Shown: piece after piece, positions 31,829 through 40,990 of the stretch | Position numbering within the stretch: position 1 is the stretch's first letter | How the letters are laid out: every line of letters begins with the position of its first letter | NCBI GenBank assembly: GCA_047967505.1 | Contig: CM106538.1 | Direction: 5' to 3' (one strand) | Length of the DNA: 64,000 nucleotides | Source of the DNA: Dipteris shenzhenensis | Lineage: Eukaryota; Polypodiophyta; Polypodiopsida; Gleicheniales | Made by a program: the position numbers and the translations under genes | The notes under the pieces: generated by a model | What the model was told of the DNA's origin: nothing | The model's database searches: none | Seen by the model: the letters and a program-made list of their open reading frames with translations, nothing else

Positions 31829-32275
31829 GCTTATGCAACCAAGCTACCTCACATGCAGCCATTGCTGCACCCCTATACTCAACCTCTGTGCTTGACAAGG
31901 CAATTGTAGGCCATTTCTTACTGCTCCAAGTGACTGCAGCACTCCCAAAAGAGAACATATATCCACTGGTAGATCGTCTATCAGAAATACTACTAGCCCA
32001 ATCAGCATCAGTGTATCCATGCAACTGTATCTGAACCCCCGCCTCATAAAATGGTCCATACTGCAATGTGGACTTCACATACCTTAGTATGTGTATAGCT
32101 GCATCCAAATGCAGTTTCCTTGAATCCTGCAAAAACTGACTTACCAACCCAATAGCATAGCTCAAATCTAGCCTAGTAATAGTCATATAAATCAAACGTA
32201 CATAGTAGGATCTTCTAAAAGCTCACCTGCATCTGCACTCAGCTTCACATTCTGCTCCAAAGGAACTGAAATAGG
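31829..32275 (-). repeat. Duplicated RT-RNase H segment (copy of 31036-31497)
   Basis: Repeats 31036-31497 in the same orientation with scattered differences and a small deletion near 32200. It carries DADWASSISDRRSTSGY. In element order it precedes the YVDD block, which is the wrong order for a copia pol. Borders are sharp: GCTTATGCAACC on one side and GAACTGAAATAG on the other. Confidence 0.92.
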
Positions 32276-33480
32276 TGATAATACTACACATCCTATTGTG
32301 CAGATTGATAAAATTCCTTTGTCTATGCAGGATGGGAAAAAGAAATATCTATCTGATGTATTTCATGTCCCGAATATCACCAAGAACCTGGTTTCTGTTG
32401 GTCAAATGGTTGAGCAGGGCATGCAGGTCAGATTTAATCCTCATGGATGCTTTGTTGAGGATATGAAAAATAATGGTCGCTTGATAGCAAAAGGAAAGAA
32501 GAAGGGCAGGATGTTTATGTTGGATGCAGACATGCCTGAATTGAGTGCAGCGATGTTTGCACATGGGACAGGTGTAGTTGTAGATATTGATATCTGGCAT
32601 AAATGCATTGGTCATGTTAATGTACAGCGACTTAAATCAATGTAGGCCTAAAATATTGTTGTAGGATTGCCTAAATTCAGAGTTGCAGAAATGCATAAGG
32701 TATGTGAAGCTTGTCAATTTGGAAAACAAGCAAGGTAACCATTTCCTAGACATGTTCAAGAGAGTAAGAAGCCATTGGAATTAATCCACTCTGATGTGTG
32801 GACTACTAAAGCTACATCTATTGGAGGCTGTCATTATTTTGTCACCTTTATTGATGACTACAATAGAAAAGTTTGGGTGCATTTTATGAAAAAGAAAAGT
32901 GAAGTGTTTGGGCATTTCAAAGCTTTTAAAGCTATGGTTGAAAAAGAAATAGGCCTGCAAATAAAATGCCTAAGGTTAGATGGAGGGGGAGAGTACCTCT
33001 CAAATGAGTTTGCAAGGTTCCTGCAGGAGCATGGCATAAAGCAGCAATATTCATGTAGTCATACCCCACAGCAAAATGGACTTGCAGAAAGGAAAAACAG
33101 GCATATTGGAGAGGTATCTCAGGCCATGCTAAATGAAAAAGACCTACCAGATTATTATTGGGCTGAAGCAATTGCTACAGCAGTTTACATAATGAACAGG
33201 ACTCCCACTACAGCAATACATGGCATGACGCCAGAGGAGATGTATACTGGTAGGAAACTAGATATTTCTCATTTGAAAATTTTTGGTTGCATTGCCTATG
33301 TTCATGTGCCAGATGAGTTGAGGTCCAAGTTGTATCCAAAAGATGAGAAGTGCATCTTTATTGGTTATTCTCTGTAGCAGAAAGGGTATAGATGCTATAG
33401 CCCTTCTACTCGTAAGTTTATAGCAGAGATGTTGTTTTCGATGAGATGAGCAGTTGGTATAAACTAGTAAATGTGATTAA
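32275..33480 (+). pseudogene. pol: Copia family A copy F: protease end and integrase
   Basis: Starts inside the protease (GDNTTHPIVQIDKIPLSM) and runs through the pre-integrase region (WHKCIGHVNVQRL, CEACQFGKQ) into integrase. The ORF 32775-33377 is open for 200 codons and keeps the D (IHSDVW), D (RLDGGGEYLS) and E (LAERKNRH) residues, so it is the best-preserved integrase core of this family here. Stops occur at about 32645, 32738 and 33377. It ends near 33480 without RT. Confidence 0.92.
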
Positions 33481-33719
33481 TGAGCCCGTCTCTCCTCCCA
33501 TTGTAGTGCTTTTTATTGTCCTTCTCATAGTATTGCAAAAAAGAGCCTCACTATATTGTTGTTTCATGTAAAAGGGGCCTCACTATATCGTTGTTCCTGC
33601 ATGTTAGGTCAACAAACCGAGCTATATCTCAAGTTTATGGATCAGGATCTAGACACTTAAATTTGGCAAAGGAGCTTTGAGCATTGTAAGCCCTGGTACA
33701 TTGGGAAACTCAAAGACAT
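33481..33719. other. No gene recognised
   Basis: A short CCTCACTATAT(T/C)GTTGTT block is repeated near 33547 and 33583. Nothing else could be supported. Confidence 0.4.
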
Positions 33720-34695
33720 GAAGTTTTGTTGTTGCAAAACCCATATAGTCTTTGACTAGCCCAGCAAGCTATGAATGACTTGAGATCTGGCCGTGTTGGA
33801 GCATTGCTCCATGGGGATCAATGCCCATGTCTCATCAATGAATACACAATCTATAGGCCACCTAGATTCTCATCATGTCTTGCAAGGGAGACCAGGTTTT
33901 GTAACCTAAGGTCTTTGTGGGAGAGAGTGGTTTGTCCAAAGGGATACCATGAGTGGTACCACCTTGCATGCATTTGTAGCATATGCAAGCATTGCATCTT
34001 GAAGCTGAAGAAGAAGACACTTTATGTCAAAATGAAATGAGGAAAGACAACCATGTTGCTCTAAAATGGCGGATAATTGAAAATGTCAACATTGAAGGAT
34101 CTGACAAAAAGAGATGGCTACTATCGTATAAGATTACTCAACTGAGGGACCTTATAGGTCACTTGGTTCAATCCATCCCAAAATATGCACTTCACAATTT
34201 TGTGGCTAGCTAGCAGTAGCAAGACAAGTTGGCAACATGACAAGTAGTTCAGGACATGCCTTGCCAATTTTCCCCATGACATTATTATCTCTATCATAGA
34301 TTTTGGTGAAAGTTATTCACTTGTAGAATAAGATGAGATAGAAAGTGCTCACTGCCTGGTACAACAAGTAGATACAAATTCTTGTGCATATCATGTACAA
34401 TCATTTGATTGATGATGCCAATTTGCTTGCTGACTCACAGGATTCTAGGTAAGTGAACTCACATACCATTTCTACATTTCAGATGATAGATAAAATGACA
34501 CCTTATTTGTGCAGCATGCTTTTCTATTGCATTGGGAATGGCTGAAAAAAGAAAATCCCCATGCAAAAAATATAAAACAACATTGGGTGTGGTTAGATGG
34601 TGCTACCTCTCAATTTAAATCATCCCTTGGATTCTACTTTGCCTCAAGGCTCAAATCCTTGACTGATCTAGACATGAAGTATTGAACTGTAGCAT
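33720..34695 (+). pseudogene. Decayed transposase-like gene of an uncharacterised plant family
   Basis: Conserved-looking blocks occur in order in shifting frames. A Cys-rich start (MKFCCCKTHIVFD, then LRSGRVGALLHGDQCPC) precedes SLWERVVCPKGYHEWYHLAC and CSICKHC. Next come ALKWRIIENVNIEG and FRTCLANFP, then IIDFGESYSLVEQDEIES. The last open stretch, 34450-34695, has YHFYISDDR, NDTLFVQHAFLLHWEW and HWVWLDGATSQFKSS. From memory these blocks belong to a family of unannotated plant proteins with an RNase H-like look; that is not verified. Three Asp-containing blocks could be catalytic. At least three frameshifts and several stops make it a fossil. Confidence 0.6.
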
Positions 34696-35090
34696 CTACT
34701 TTCTCATAATAGATAACTGTAGCAGGTAGGCACACTTGATGTGTCCATGATCTATGCAATGGTACTCTACATACCAAGCTTGCATGCACAAACACCCGAA
34801 TGAAAAAAGTATGAACAGAGTGGTAGTACGTAGGCCATCAAATCATGCAGTCATCTATGATGGGGGTATGGCAGACCATCCATTTAGGACCCTACTGCAT
34901 AACATGATAGGCATCTGATTTAACTATTGTGGCCTTCAATACCACAGTTTAACACTGTACATGAAGAAATTGTTTCTTGATTCCTTCATCCCTCATCCTA
35001 AGGTTGGCTGCAGATATTCTCCTTCATCGCCTCCACTCGTTGCTCACTCCATAGTGCTTGGGAGGATTCAAGACAAAGAAGATGAAGAAG
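34696..35090 (+). other. No gene recognised
   Basis: This lies between the transposase-like remnant and copia-G. It has short open pieces (NRVVVRRPSNHAVIYDGG) in several frames, possibly the decayed C-terminus of the upstream gene. Confidence 0.4.
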
Positions 35091-35125
35091 AGCTTGCAGA
35101 ACCACAATGGCAATGACCATTCCCG

Positions 35126-36788
35126 ATGTGGGTAAAGCAGCTTTTGGATGGGAGAGAATCTCTAGCCATTGAGGAGGAACCATTCGAACACCGCCGGTCC
35201 AAGATATTAGAGGAGCAAAGAAGGGCACATGAACACTTGGTCAACTATGCTTTGATGACAGAAGTGATCTGTGCTGATGAACCCAAGTGTCTTAAAGAGG
35301 CACAGGGCAATGATAGGTTGATGGAGGCTATGTAGTCAGAGTATGGCTCCATAATGAAGAACAACACTTGGGACCTTGTGGATCGACCACCAAAACGGAA
35401 GGTAATCGGAACCAAGTGGGTGTACAAGACCAAGTACAAGTCCGACGGCACGTTGGATAAGTATAAGGCTTGGCTTGTGGCAAAAGGATTTGCACAGGTA
35501 CATGGTTTTGATTATCAAGATACTTTTGCTCCCACAGCTCGACTAACCACAATTCATAATGTTTTGGCTTTAGCTACCCAGGGAAGTTGGCCCGTGTTTC
35601 AAATGGATGTGAAGTCTGCCTTTCTGAATGGAGATCTCAAGGAGGAGGTATACATGGAACAACCACCAGGTTTTGAGATCCCCAGTTCAGAAGGTAAAGT
35701 TTGCAAACTATGGGCTGAAACAGGCCCCACGAGCGTGGTACCAATGAATTGATGCCTACTTTCTGCCAAACGGGTTCAGGAGGAGCCCATCTAATGCCAA
35801 CTTATATATCTTTAGAGAAGGAGGCGGGTGTATGATCGTGGTCCTTTATGTGGACGACCTTGTCATAACAGGAAACCATGAAGAGAAGATCTCGCAGACG
35901 AAGCATTTGCTAGGAAGAGAGTTTGAAATGACAGACCTCGGACTGATGCATTTCTATTTGGGGATTGAAGTTTGGCAGGAGCCGAAATAGATCTTCATTT
36001 CACAGCTGAAGTATGCTGGAGAGATACTGAAGGCATTTGGCATGGCTGAGTGCAAGACAATTGGTACCCCTATGGAGGTTGATGCGAAGCTCTCAAACGA
36101 GGATTCATCAGCACTGGTGGATGAAGCAAAGTATAAAAGGCTTATGGGCAGCTTGATTTACCTGTGCAACACATAGCCAGACATCAGTTTTACGATTGGT
36201 ATACTAAGCAGGTTTTCCAATAAGCACCAGGAGAACCATTGGAGGGCAGGGATGTGGGTGCTGAAATACATCAAAGGCACACTTGATTATGGCATCACGT
36301 ATACCAAGGGCAACATCTTGACCGGATTCTGTGACTCAGATTGGGCAGGAGACGTGGACAGCAAGAGATCAGTGATAGGGTACTATTTCTCACTTGGATT
36401 TGGAGTTGTGTCATGGGTTAGCAAGAAGCAACCCACAGTTGCTCTTTCTTCTACCGAGGCCGAGTACAAATCTACATGCTTTGCTTCTTGCGAGACAATG
36501 TGGTTGAGGAGGATTTTGGGGGACATGGGTGCAGTGCAAAACAAGCCTACGTAGTTATCATGTGACAATCAGAGTTGCATGGCGATTGCAAAGAACCTAG
36601 TGTTCCACGCTCACACAAAACACATTGAGATTCAATATCACTTTGTACGCAAGCTCATCATGGATGGAGAGGTCGACTTGGTGTACTGTCCGACTACAAC
36701 GAATGCTGCGGACATCTTCACGAAGGCTCTTGGAAGAGACTTGCTAGATAGGCATCTTCATCGATTTGGCATTGGGCCAAAAAAGTAA
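35126..36788 (+). pseudogene. pol: Copia-G reverse transcriptase and RNase H
   Basis: The RT start is open at 35354-35752: NNTWDLVDRPPKRKVIGTKW, FQMDVKSAFLNGDLKEEVY. A small deletion near 35710 shifts the frame before LKQAPRAWYQ. YVDD is intact near 35850 (VLYVDDLVITGN). Stops fall at about 35990 and 36176. RNase H is open at 36252-36554 ([34 protein letters not shown]). After one stop it ends at 36579-36788 with ADIFTKALGRDLLDRHLHR. Only a few changes separate it from an open pol end. Confidence 0.93.
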
Positions 36789-36818
36789 GTTCACTTGCGG
36801 ATGGACATTGAGGGGGGG

Positions 36819-37384
36819 TGTTAGATATCAATGCTCCACTCTCGTGTAACTACGTGGGAACCAGCTAACTCTACTTGTAAGCCCCCCATATGAGGAGAAG
36901 GCATTTGAGTAGCTCGGTTATCCGATAGGTCCTGGTTTGGACACTAGATGGGGGCCATGTGTGGCCTGATGGCTGGATGGCTTTAGATAGAGTTGGCACA
37001 CCAACAACTAGGCTACATGCAAGTGCGGGAAGGCATTCCTTGACTGACCACACTGAGGGTAGATGGAGCATTTCCCGGGGCAACCCACTCTCAGGTTGCG
37101 AGGCCCGTTTGGAGCCTCAGATGATCCCAGATGGCTCTGGGCCGAATGGAGCCCATAGGTTAGTTGCTCTGTTTTACGCATCAGTTCTATCGTATGGTCA
37201 GTGGCCTATTTCAGGACTGACCCCCAGTCGACCGTTTAGGGCAACCTAGGTTGGTCACCCAATTGAGCCTAACTGACTACGACTGGTGGCTATATAAGAG
37301 CAAGCCCATGAAGCCCATTTTATCACTGGCTATAGCAACCCTGATTCCTTAGCATCCAGCCTCTGTCTTCTACTGTTTCCAACA
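36819..37384 (+). repeat. 3' LTR of copia-G
   Basis: 566 bp from TGTTAGATATCAATGC, right after the G-rich polypurine tract, to GTTTCCAACA. TG...CA ends fit an LTR. Confidence 0.85.
37291..37298 (+). promoter_or_regulatory. TATA box in copia-G LTR
   Basis: TATATAAG about 90 bp before the LTR end, the expected place for an LTR promoter. Confidence 0.6.
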
Positions 37385-37539
37385 TGCCATCGAAGCTTCT
37401 TTCACAGGAGCGCACGGTTGGGAGGCAGCGCCATCTATTGTATCAGTTCTACATTAATCAAATTTTTGATTCTCCATACTATCTGTTTTCTCTCTTGCAT
37501 ATGAGATCCTATTATCTGTTGAGCACAGACGTATTATTT

Positions 37540-37800
37540 TCTTACAGAGATCACATCCTTCATCGACTGCCTATTAGAAGGCAAGGGATCATTATTAGCA
37601 AACCTCATGATATAGATACTGCTATACGTTGATGATATAATCCTTATATCATCTTCAGTAGAAGGGTTGTAGAGACATCTGGAGGCCCTAGATTAAGGGG
37701 GATGACAGAGATGAGGGGTCACCTTGGACATAGCCCAAAGAGTTTAGATATCAAGGAGACCCCGTCCCCTGCCACAGCGTGATGGCTTGATAGACATAGA
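37540..37800 (+). pseudogene. LINE fragment: RT catalytic block
   Basis: Reads LLYVDDIILISSSVEGL with YVDD codons at 37625-37636, then RHLEALD and GVTLDIAQRV. This matches in order the LLYANGIVLISS ... MTVNLGKTK block of LINE-1 (21240-24000), so it is a relative that kept its catalytic Asp pair. The piece is short and frame-broken. Confidence 0.7.
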
Positions 37801-38190
37801 TATGAGATATTTTCATAGCTCACTAGAGAGCCATCACTGTGCCAGCAGGCTTCGGTTTTTGAGTCCTAGCTCTGAGAATCTTACTTCATCTTGTGCTTGA
37901 CTAGTTATGGTTAGGATTATGATTTTTCTAGCATAGATTAGTACTCAGCAAGGGCCCTAGTGCACCCTTTGCTCCATCCCACTTAGGCGTGTATGAGTCT
38001 ACTTTTTGTGTGCACTTTGTCCCATAGGTCCATGAGGCCTCCTATGGATGTTAATACATCTTTCTTTCTTTCTCCCCACGGGCCTCAGGCATGATCGTGA
38101 CCAAGAGTAAGCAATGCAATAGATTTGGCAAAGGATGAATGTATAGATTACACTTGGGGACATCCCCTCCCTGTTCAAAGTTGGAGCTTT

Positions 38191-38322
38191 GATGTGTTTA
38201 GCACGTTGCCATATATGTAGCCATGTACGCATTCATCTTTCCATTGACCAACATTTGACGTGTTTAGCACGTTGCCATACATGTAGCCATGTACGCATTC
38301 ATCTTTCGATTGACCAACATTT
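38191..38322. repeat. 66-bp tandem duplication
   Basis: Units 38191-38256 and 38257-38322 (GTGTTTAGCACGTTGCCATA ...) differ at about three positions, so the duplication is recent. Confidence 0.95.
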
Positions 38323-38916
38323 GATCCAAGTGGACTTTGCTTCATGCATATTTCCTTCCTCTTCCCTTTAGCCTATTATCTAGGTTGTATTCCCAAAGGA
38401 AAAGGATGACCCACAACTTAAGAGGGCAAAACTTCACATCTAGATGCCTCTTCTACAAAGCAGTTGCACAATCCACGATGAGACATGACATGTTCAACTT
38501 CCAAGCTACCTCCTACAAGGTTCATTCTATCGGGGTCACTGTGGCCCTTATCAGACGTAGAGCCATGGCTAGGAGACTGCAGAGGACCACGTTTATAGGC
38601 AACCAACAACATTCTATCTTTGACTTCATGTACCACTCCCACTCTCCTATTCCTGACGGGGGAGGGAAGGGGGGGGCTATAGCCATGGTATTGGATCAGA
38701 TTTCACTGTGTACTCTGATGGCATATGATATGATGCTCTAATAGTGATGATGATGATGATCATCTTGATATTGATGATTATGATGGTATTACTGATGTTA
38801 TGACTATGTAGCATTTAGCATTTAGCATGGGTGTTGATGCTCATTTTAGTAGCTCCATCCTTCAGCTTTGGTTTCTCATGGTCTCATAGACCCATCGGTC
38901 TTTTGAAGACTTTAAT

Positions 38917-38919
<3 letters not shown>

Positions 38920-38964
<45 letters not shown>

Positions 38965-38985
38965 CCTCTCTCTCTCTCCCCCTAT
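38920..38985. repeat. CT microsatellite
   Basis: An almost pure CT run with a few CCCT interruptions. Confidence 0.95.
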
Positions 38986-39799
38986 TTTAGCCAAAGTGCG
39001 TTGCTTTTCTTTGGTCATAGAGCTTAGGTGTTGCTTGCTGTGTTGATTTTGTGCTATCATTTTTAACAAAGGAGTGTCATGGTACTTATTGTTCGAACTT
39101 GTAGAAGCTCCAAAGTTATTAAATATGGTAGCTTGCCTGTTTTAAGTGTCCAGAAGCTCCAAAGCTATAAAATATCAATGTTTTAATGTTTTAAAGGTCT
39201 AGACCCCCCCCTCCCTTCTCGACCTTTCATTTGAGCTTGAGGGTGAGGTGCTCACTTGCGTCTTTTAGTGCAAATTTTAGTGCCTTTTCCTTGTTTTTTG
39301 GGGTGAAATAGCATCTATGCAAGGTGCCAATTATCCATCAAGTCATATCAAAGTCATCAATGATGTTCTATATGTGTCTAACCTTACTCAAATATATTAT
39401 CAATTCGTTCTTATTCAAGCAAAAAAATCATCCATATGAGGTTGAAGCCATGCCTTCCATGACAATCAAAACAAATCAAGCCATGCTAAAGTCGTAAATG
39501 ATATTCGACAATTGCCCAACCTTACCCAAATTTATTATCAATTGGTCAAATGGTTAATCATGATATATGTTTTATTCATGCAAAGAGGATATGTCATGCA
39601 CAAGTTTGTTGCTAGAGGAATCAAAATTGGAAGTCTATTAAATTAATAAGTGACTTTCAATGCAATTATACTACAAAGAGCAATTTGAAGCAATAAGAAT
39701 TCTCTGGCACAAACAATATGGAAACTTGAATCACAATAGTGTTTTTTTTCAAAAAAAAATGTATTGCTTTCAGGAAATATATACAATCATTAACCAATC

Positions 39800-40380
39800 A
39801 TTCAAGGACAAATATCCCTCCTAAGAGGTTTACTAAAAAACAACCCCTCCAAGAAGGTAATACTAACAAATCAAAAAGTCTGATTACTCCGTAGGCTCCT
39901 CTTTGACAGGTAAAAGAGGAGGTAGCACTCGTGTAGATCTTGGTGAGTGACTTCACATTGAGAGAAAAGTTGATGGTGTTCCTGTACTTCCATGTTGAGC
40001 TAACAGATCTCTTTGTTGTAATTGTGTATGTCTTGGTCAAGTAAGAGCTTAGCCCGAGGAAAAAGGAGCAGTAGTTAGATAGCATGAATGTAAAACCAAT
40101 GAGAAAAACATAGATATGTAGCAATGAACTCATTAAATTGCTATGCATTTTTGGATAACCAAATGTGCCAAAGTGCGTCTGCACTAATCCATGTCCAAGT
40201 GGCATAAGGAGTCTTCAGAGTATCCCCAAGAAGAATAGCATGAATGTAAAACCAATGAGAAAAACGTAGATCTGTAGCAATAAACTCGTTAAATTGGTAT
40301 GCATTTTTGGATAACCAAATGTGCCAGAGTGCATGTGCACTAATCCATGTCCAAGTGGCATAAGGAGTCTTCAAAGTATC
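39800..40380 (-). pseudogene. C-terminal end of an L1-type LINE ORF2 (3' half of the split LINE-3)
   Basis: The minus strand starts at GATAC (40380-40376) with DTLKTPYATWTWISAHALWH and IWLSKNAYQFNEF. This is the C-terminal style that follows the zf-RVT domain in plant L1 ORF2. It is the expected continuation of the plus-strand piece ending at 48811. The first 156 bp are tandemly duplicated (40380-40225 and 40224-40078). Later sequence (FLEGLFFSKPLRRD) has no clear motif. Confidence 0.75.
40078..40380. repeat. About 156-bp tandem duplication in LINE-3 tail
   Basis: Both units begin GATACT(T/C)TGAAGACTCC on the minus strand and repeat the ISA(H/D)ALWHIWLSKN block. The junctions share GGGGATAC. 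Confidence 0.92.
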
Positions 40381-40870
40381 TATCATGTACAGGTTGGGGA
40401 ATGCACATGTGTGAAAGAATGATGCATAAATTGAGAAGCATTGGCCCTCCAAATGGGGTGGAAAGAGTGCCCACATGAGTGTACTTTTTCTATTGGCAAC
40501 TCTACAACAATGCTCATGCAATTCCCATACCACATATGAATGCAGAATGCCTCATGCACACACTCCATGCATACAAGAGGTCACAACCTCTCATGCCTCT
40601 TGGGATCCATCCCTTGGGCATACCCCATTGTTCTACCCTTAGCCTATGACACTTTTATGCCTACCATTTATTAATGCACCCATGCATTCCTACCCATTCC
40701 TATCCTAGGACCTACCTGTGTGAGTGCACCATTTATTCCATATCAATTAACATATTGAATACATTATCCATATGCATTTAGCCATTTAAACCTACCTAGC
40801 CTACCTTCTAATTAATACATTTGATCATTCTAGCCTAATACATTCTAGGCTACAAAATCATGTCATGACA
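40381..40870 (-). repeat. Gypsy-3 LTR (probable 3' LTR), minus strand
   Basis: 490 bp. On the minus strand it starts TGTCATGACATGATTTTG and ends TGTACATGATA, where the other copy has TGACA. It matches 48812-49299 closely. The outer flank is GATAC. The inner side (40871-40990) encodes the end of a gypsy polyprotein. Confidence 0.9.
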
Positions 40871-40990
40871 TGCCCTCTTGCTTGGGACATAGATGTCCTC
40901 ATCTAGTAGGTATTCCTCTTTGTCTTCATGGTCTGAATAAACTTCCATACAACATCTTTAATGTTTTATCTTCATGTCTAGTACTCCTGC
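40856..40990 (-). pseudogene. pol: Gypsy-3 pol C-terminal end
   Basis: On the minus strand the frame LDEDIYVPSKRACHDMIL ends at a TAG inside the LTR start. This is a common arrangement for Ty3/gypsy polyproteins. About 35 residues before it (MEVYSDHEDKEEYL) are open; further upstream nothing is recognisable. Confidence 0.65.

Larger units (their letters stand above)
30395..32275 (-). mobile_element. Copia family A copy E (RT, RNase H, 3' LTR), rearranged
   Basis: The minus strand has a 3' LTR preceded by the polypurine tract AAGGGGGAG and the RT/RNase H end of family A. Its upstream part is not the expected RT start but a second copy of the RNase H region (31829-32275). It is joined head-on to copia D on the left and to plus-strand copia F on the right. 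Confidence 0.9.
35091..37384 (+). mobile_element. Copia-G: 3' half of a Ty1/copia element (RT, RNase H, 3' LTR)
   Basis: Plus-strand RT, RNase H, polypurine tract (GAGGGGGGG) and 3' LTR in order. The 5' half is absent. Its LTR is unlike those of families A, B and C, so it is a fourth copia family. Confidence 0.92.
37801..39799. other. Unassigned region with small repeats
   Basis: Includes a 66-bp tandem duplication (38191-38322), a GAT-rich run (38742-38800) and a CT array (38920-38985). An ORF at 38337-38741 (134 codons, with IGVTVALIRRRAMARRLQR) has no recognised domain. The 39050-39780 stretch is AT-rich and shows nothing identifiable. Confidence 0.5.

Noticed and set aside
36959-37249. 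96-codon ORF inside the copia-G LTR
   Set aside because: Lies entirely within the LTR and has no known domain; chance ORF.
38337-38741. 134-codon ORF considered as a host gene
   Set aside because: No recognisable domain, and it lies among LINE scraps and microsatellites; kept only as a note in the regional entry.
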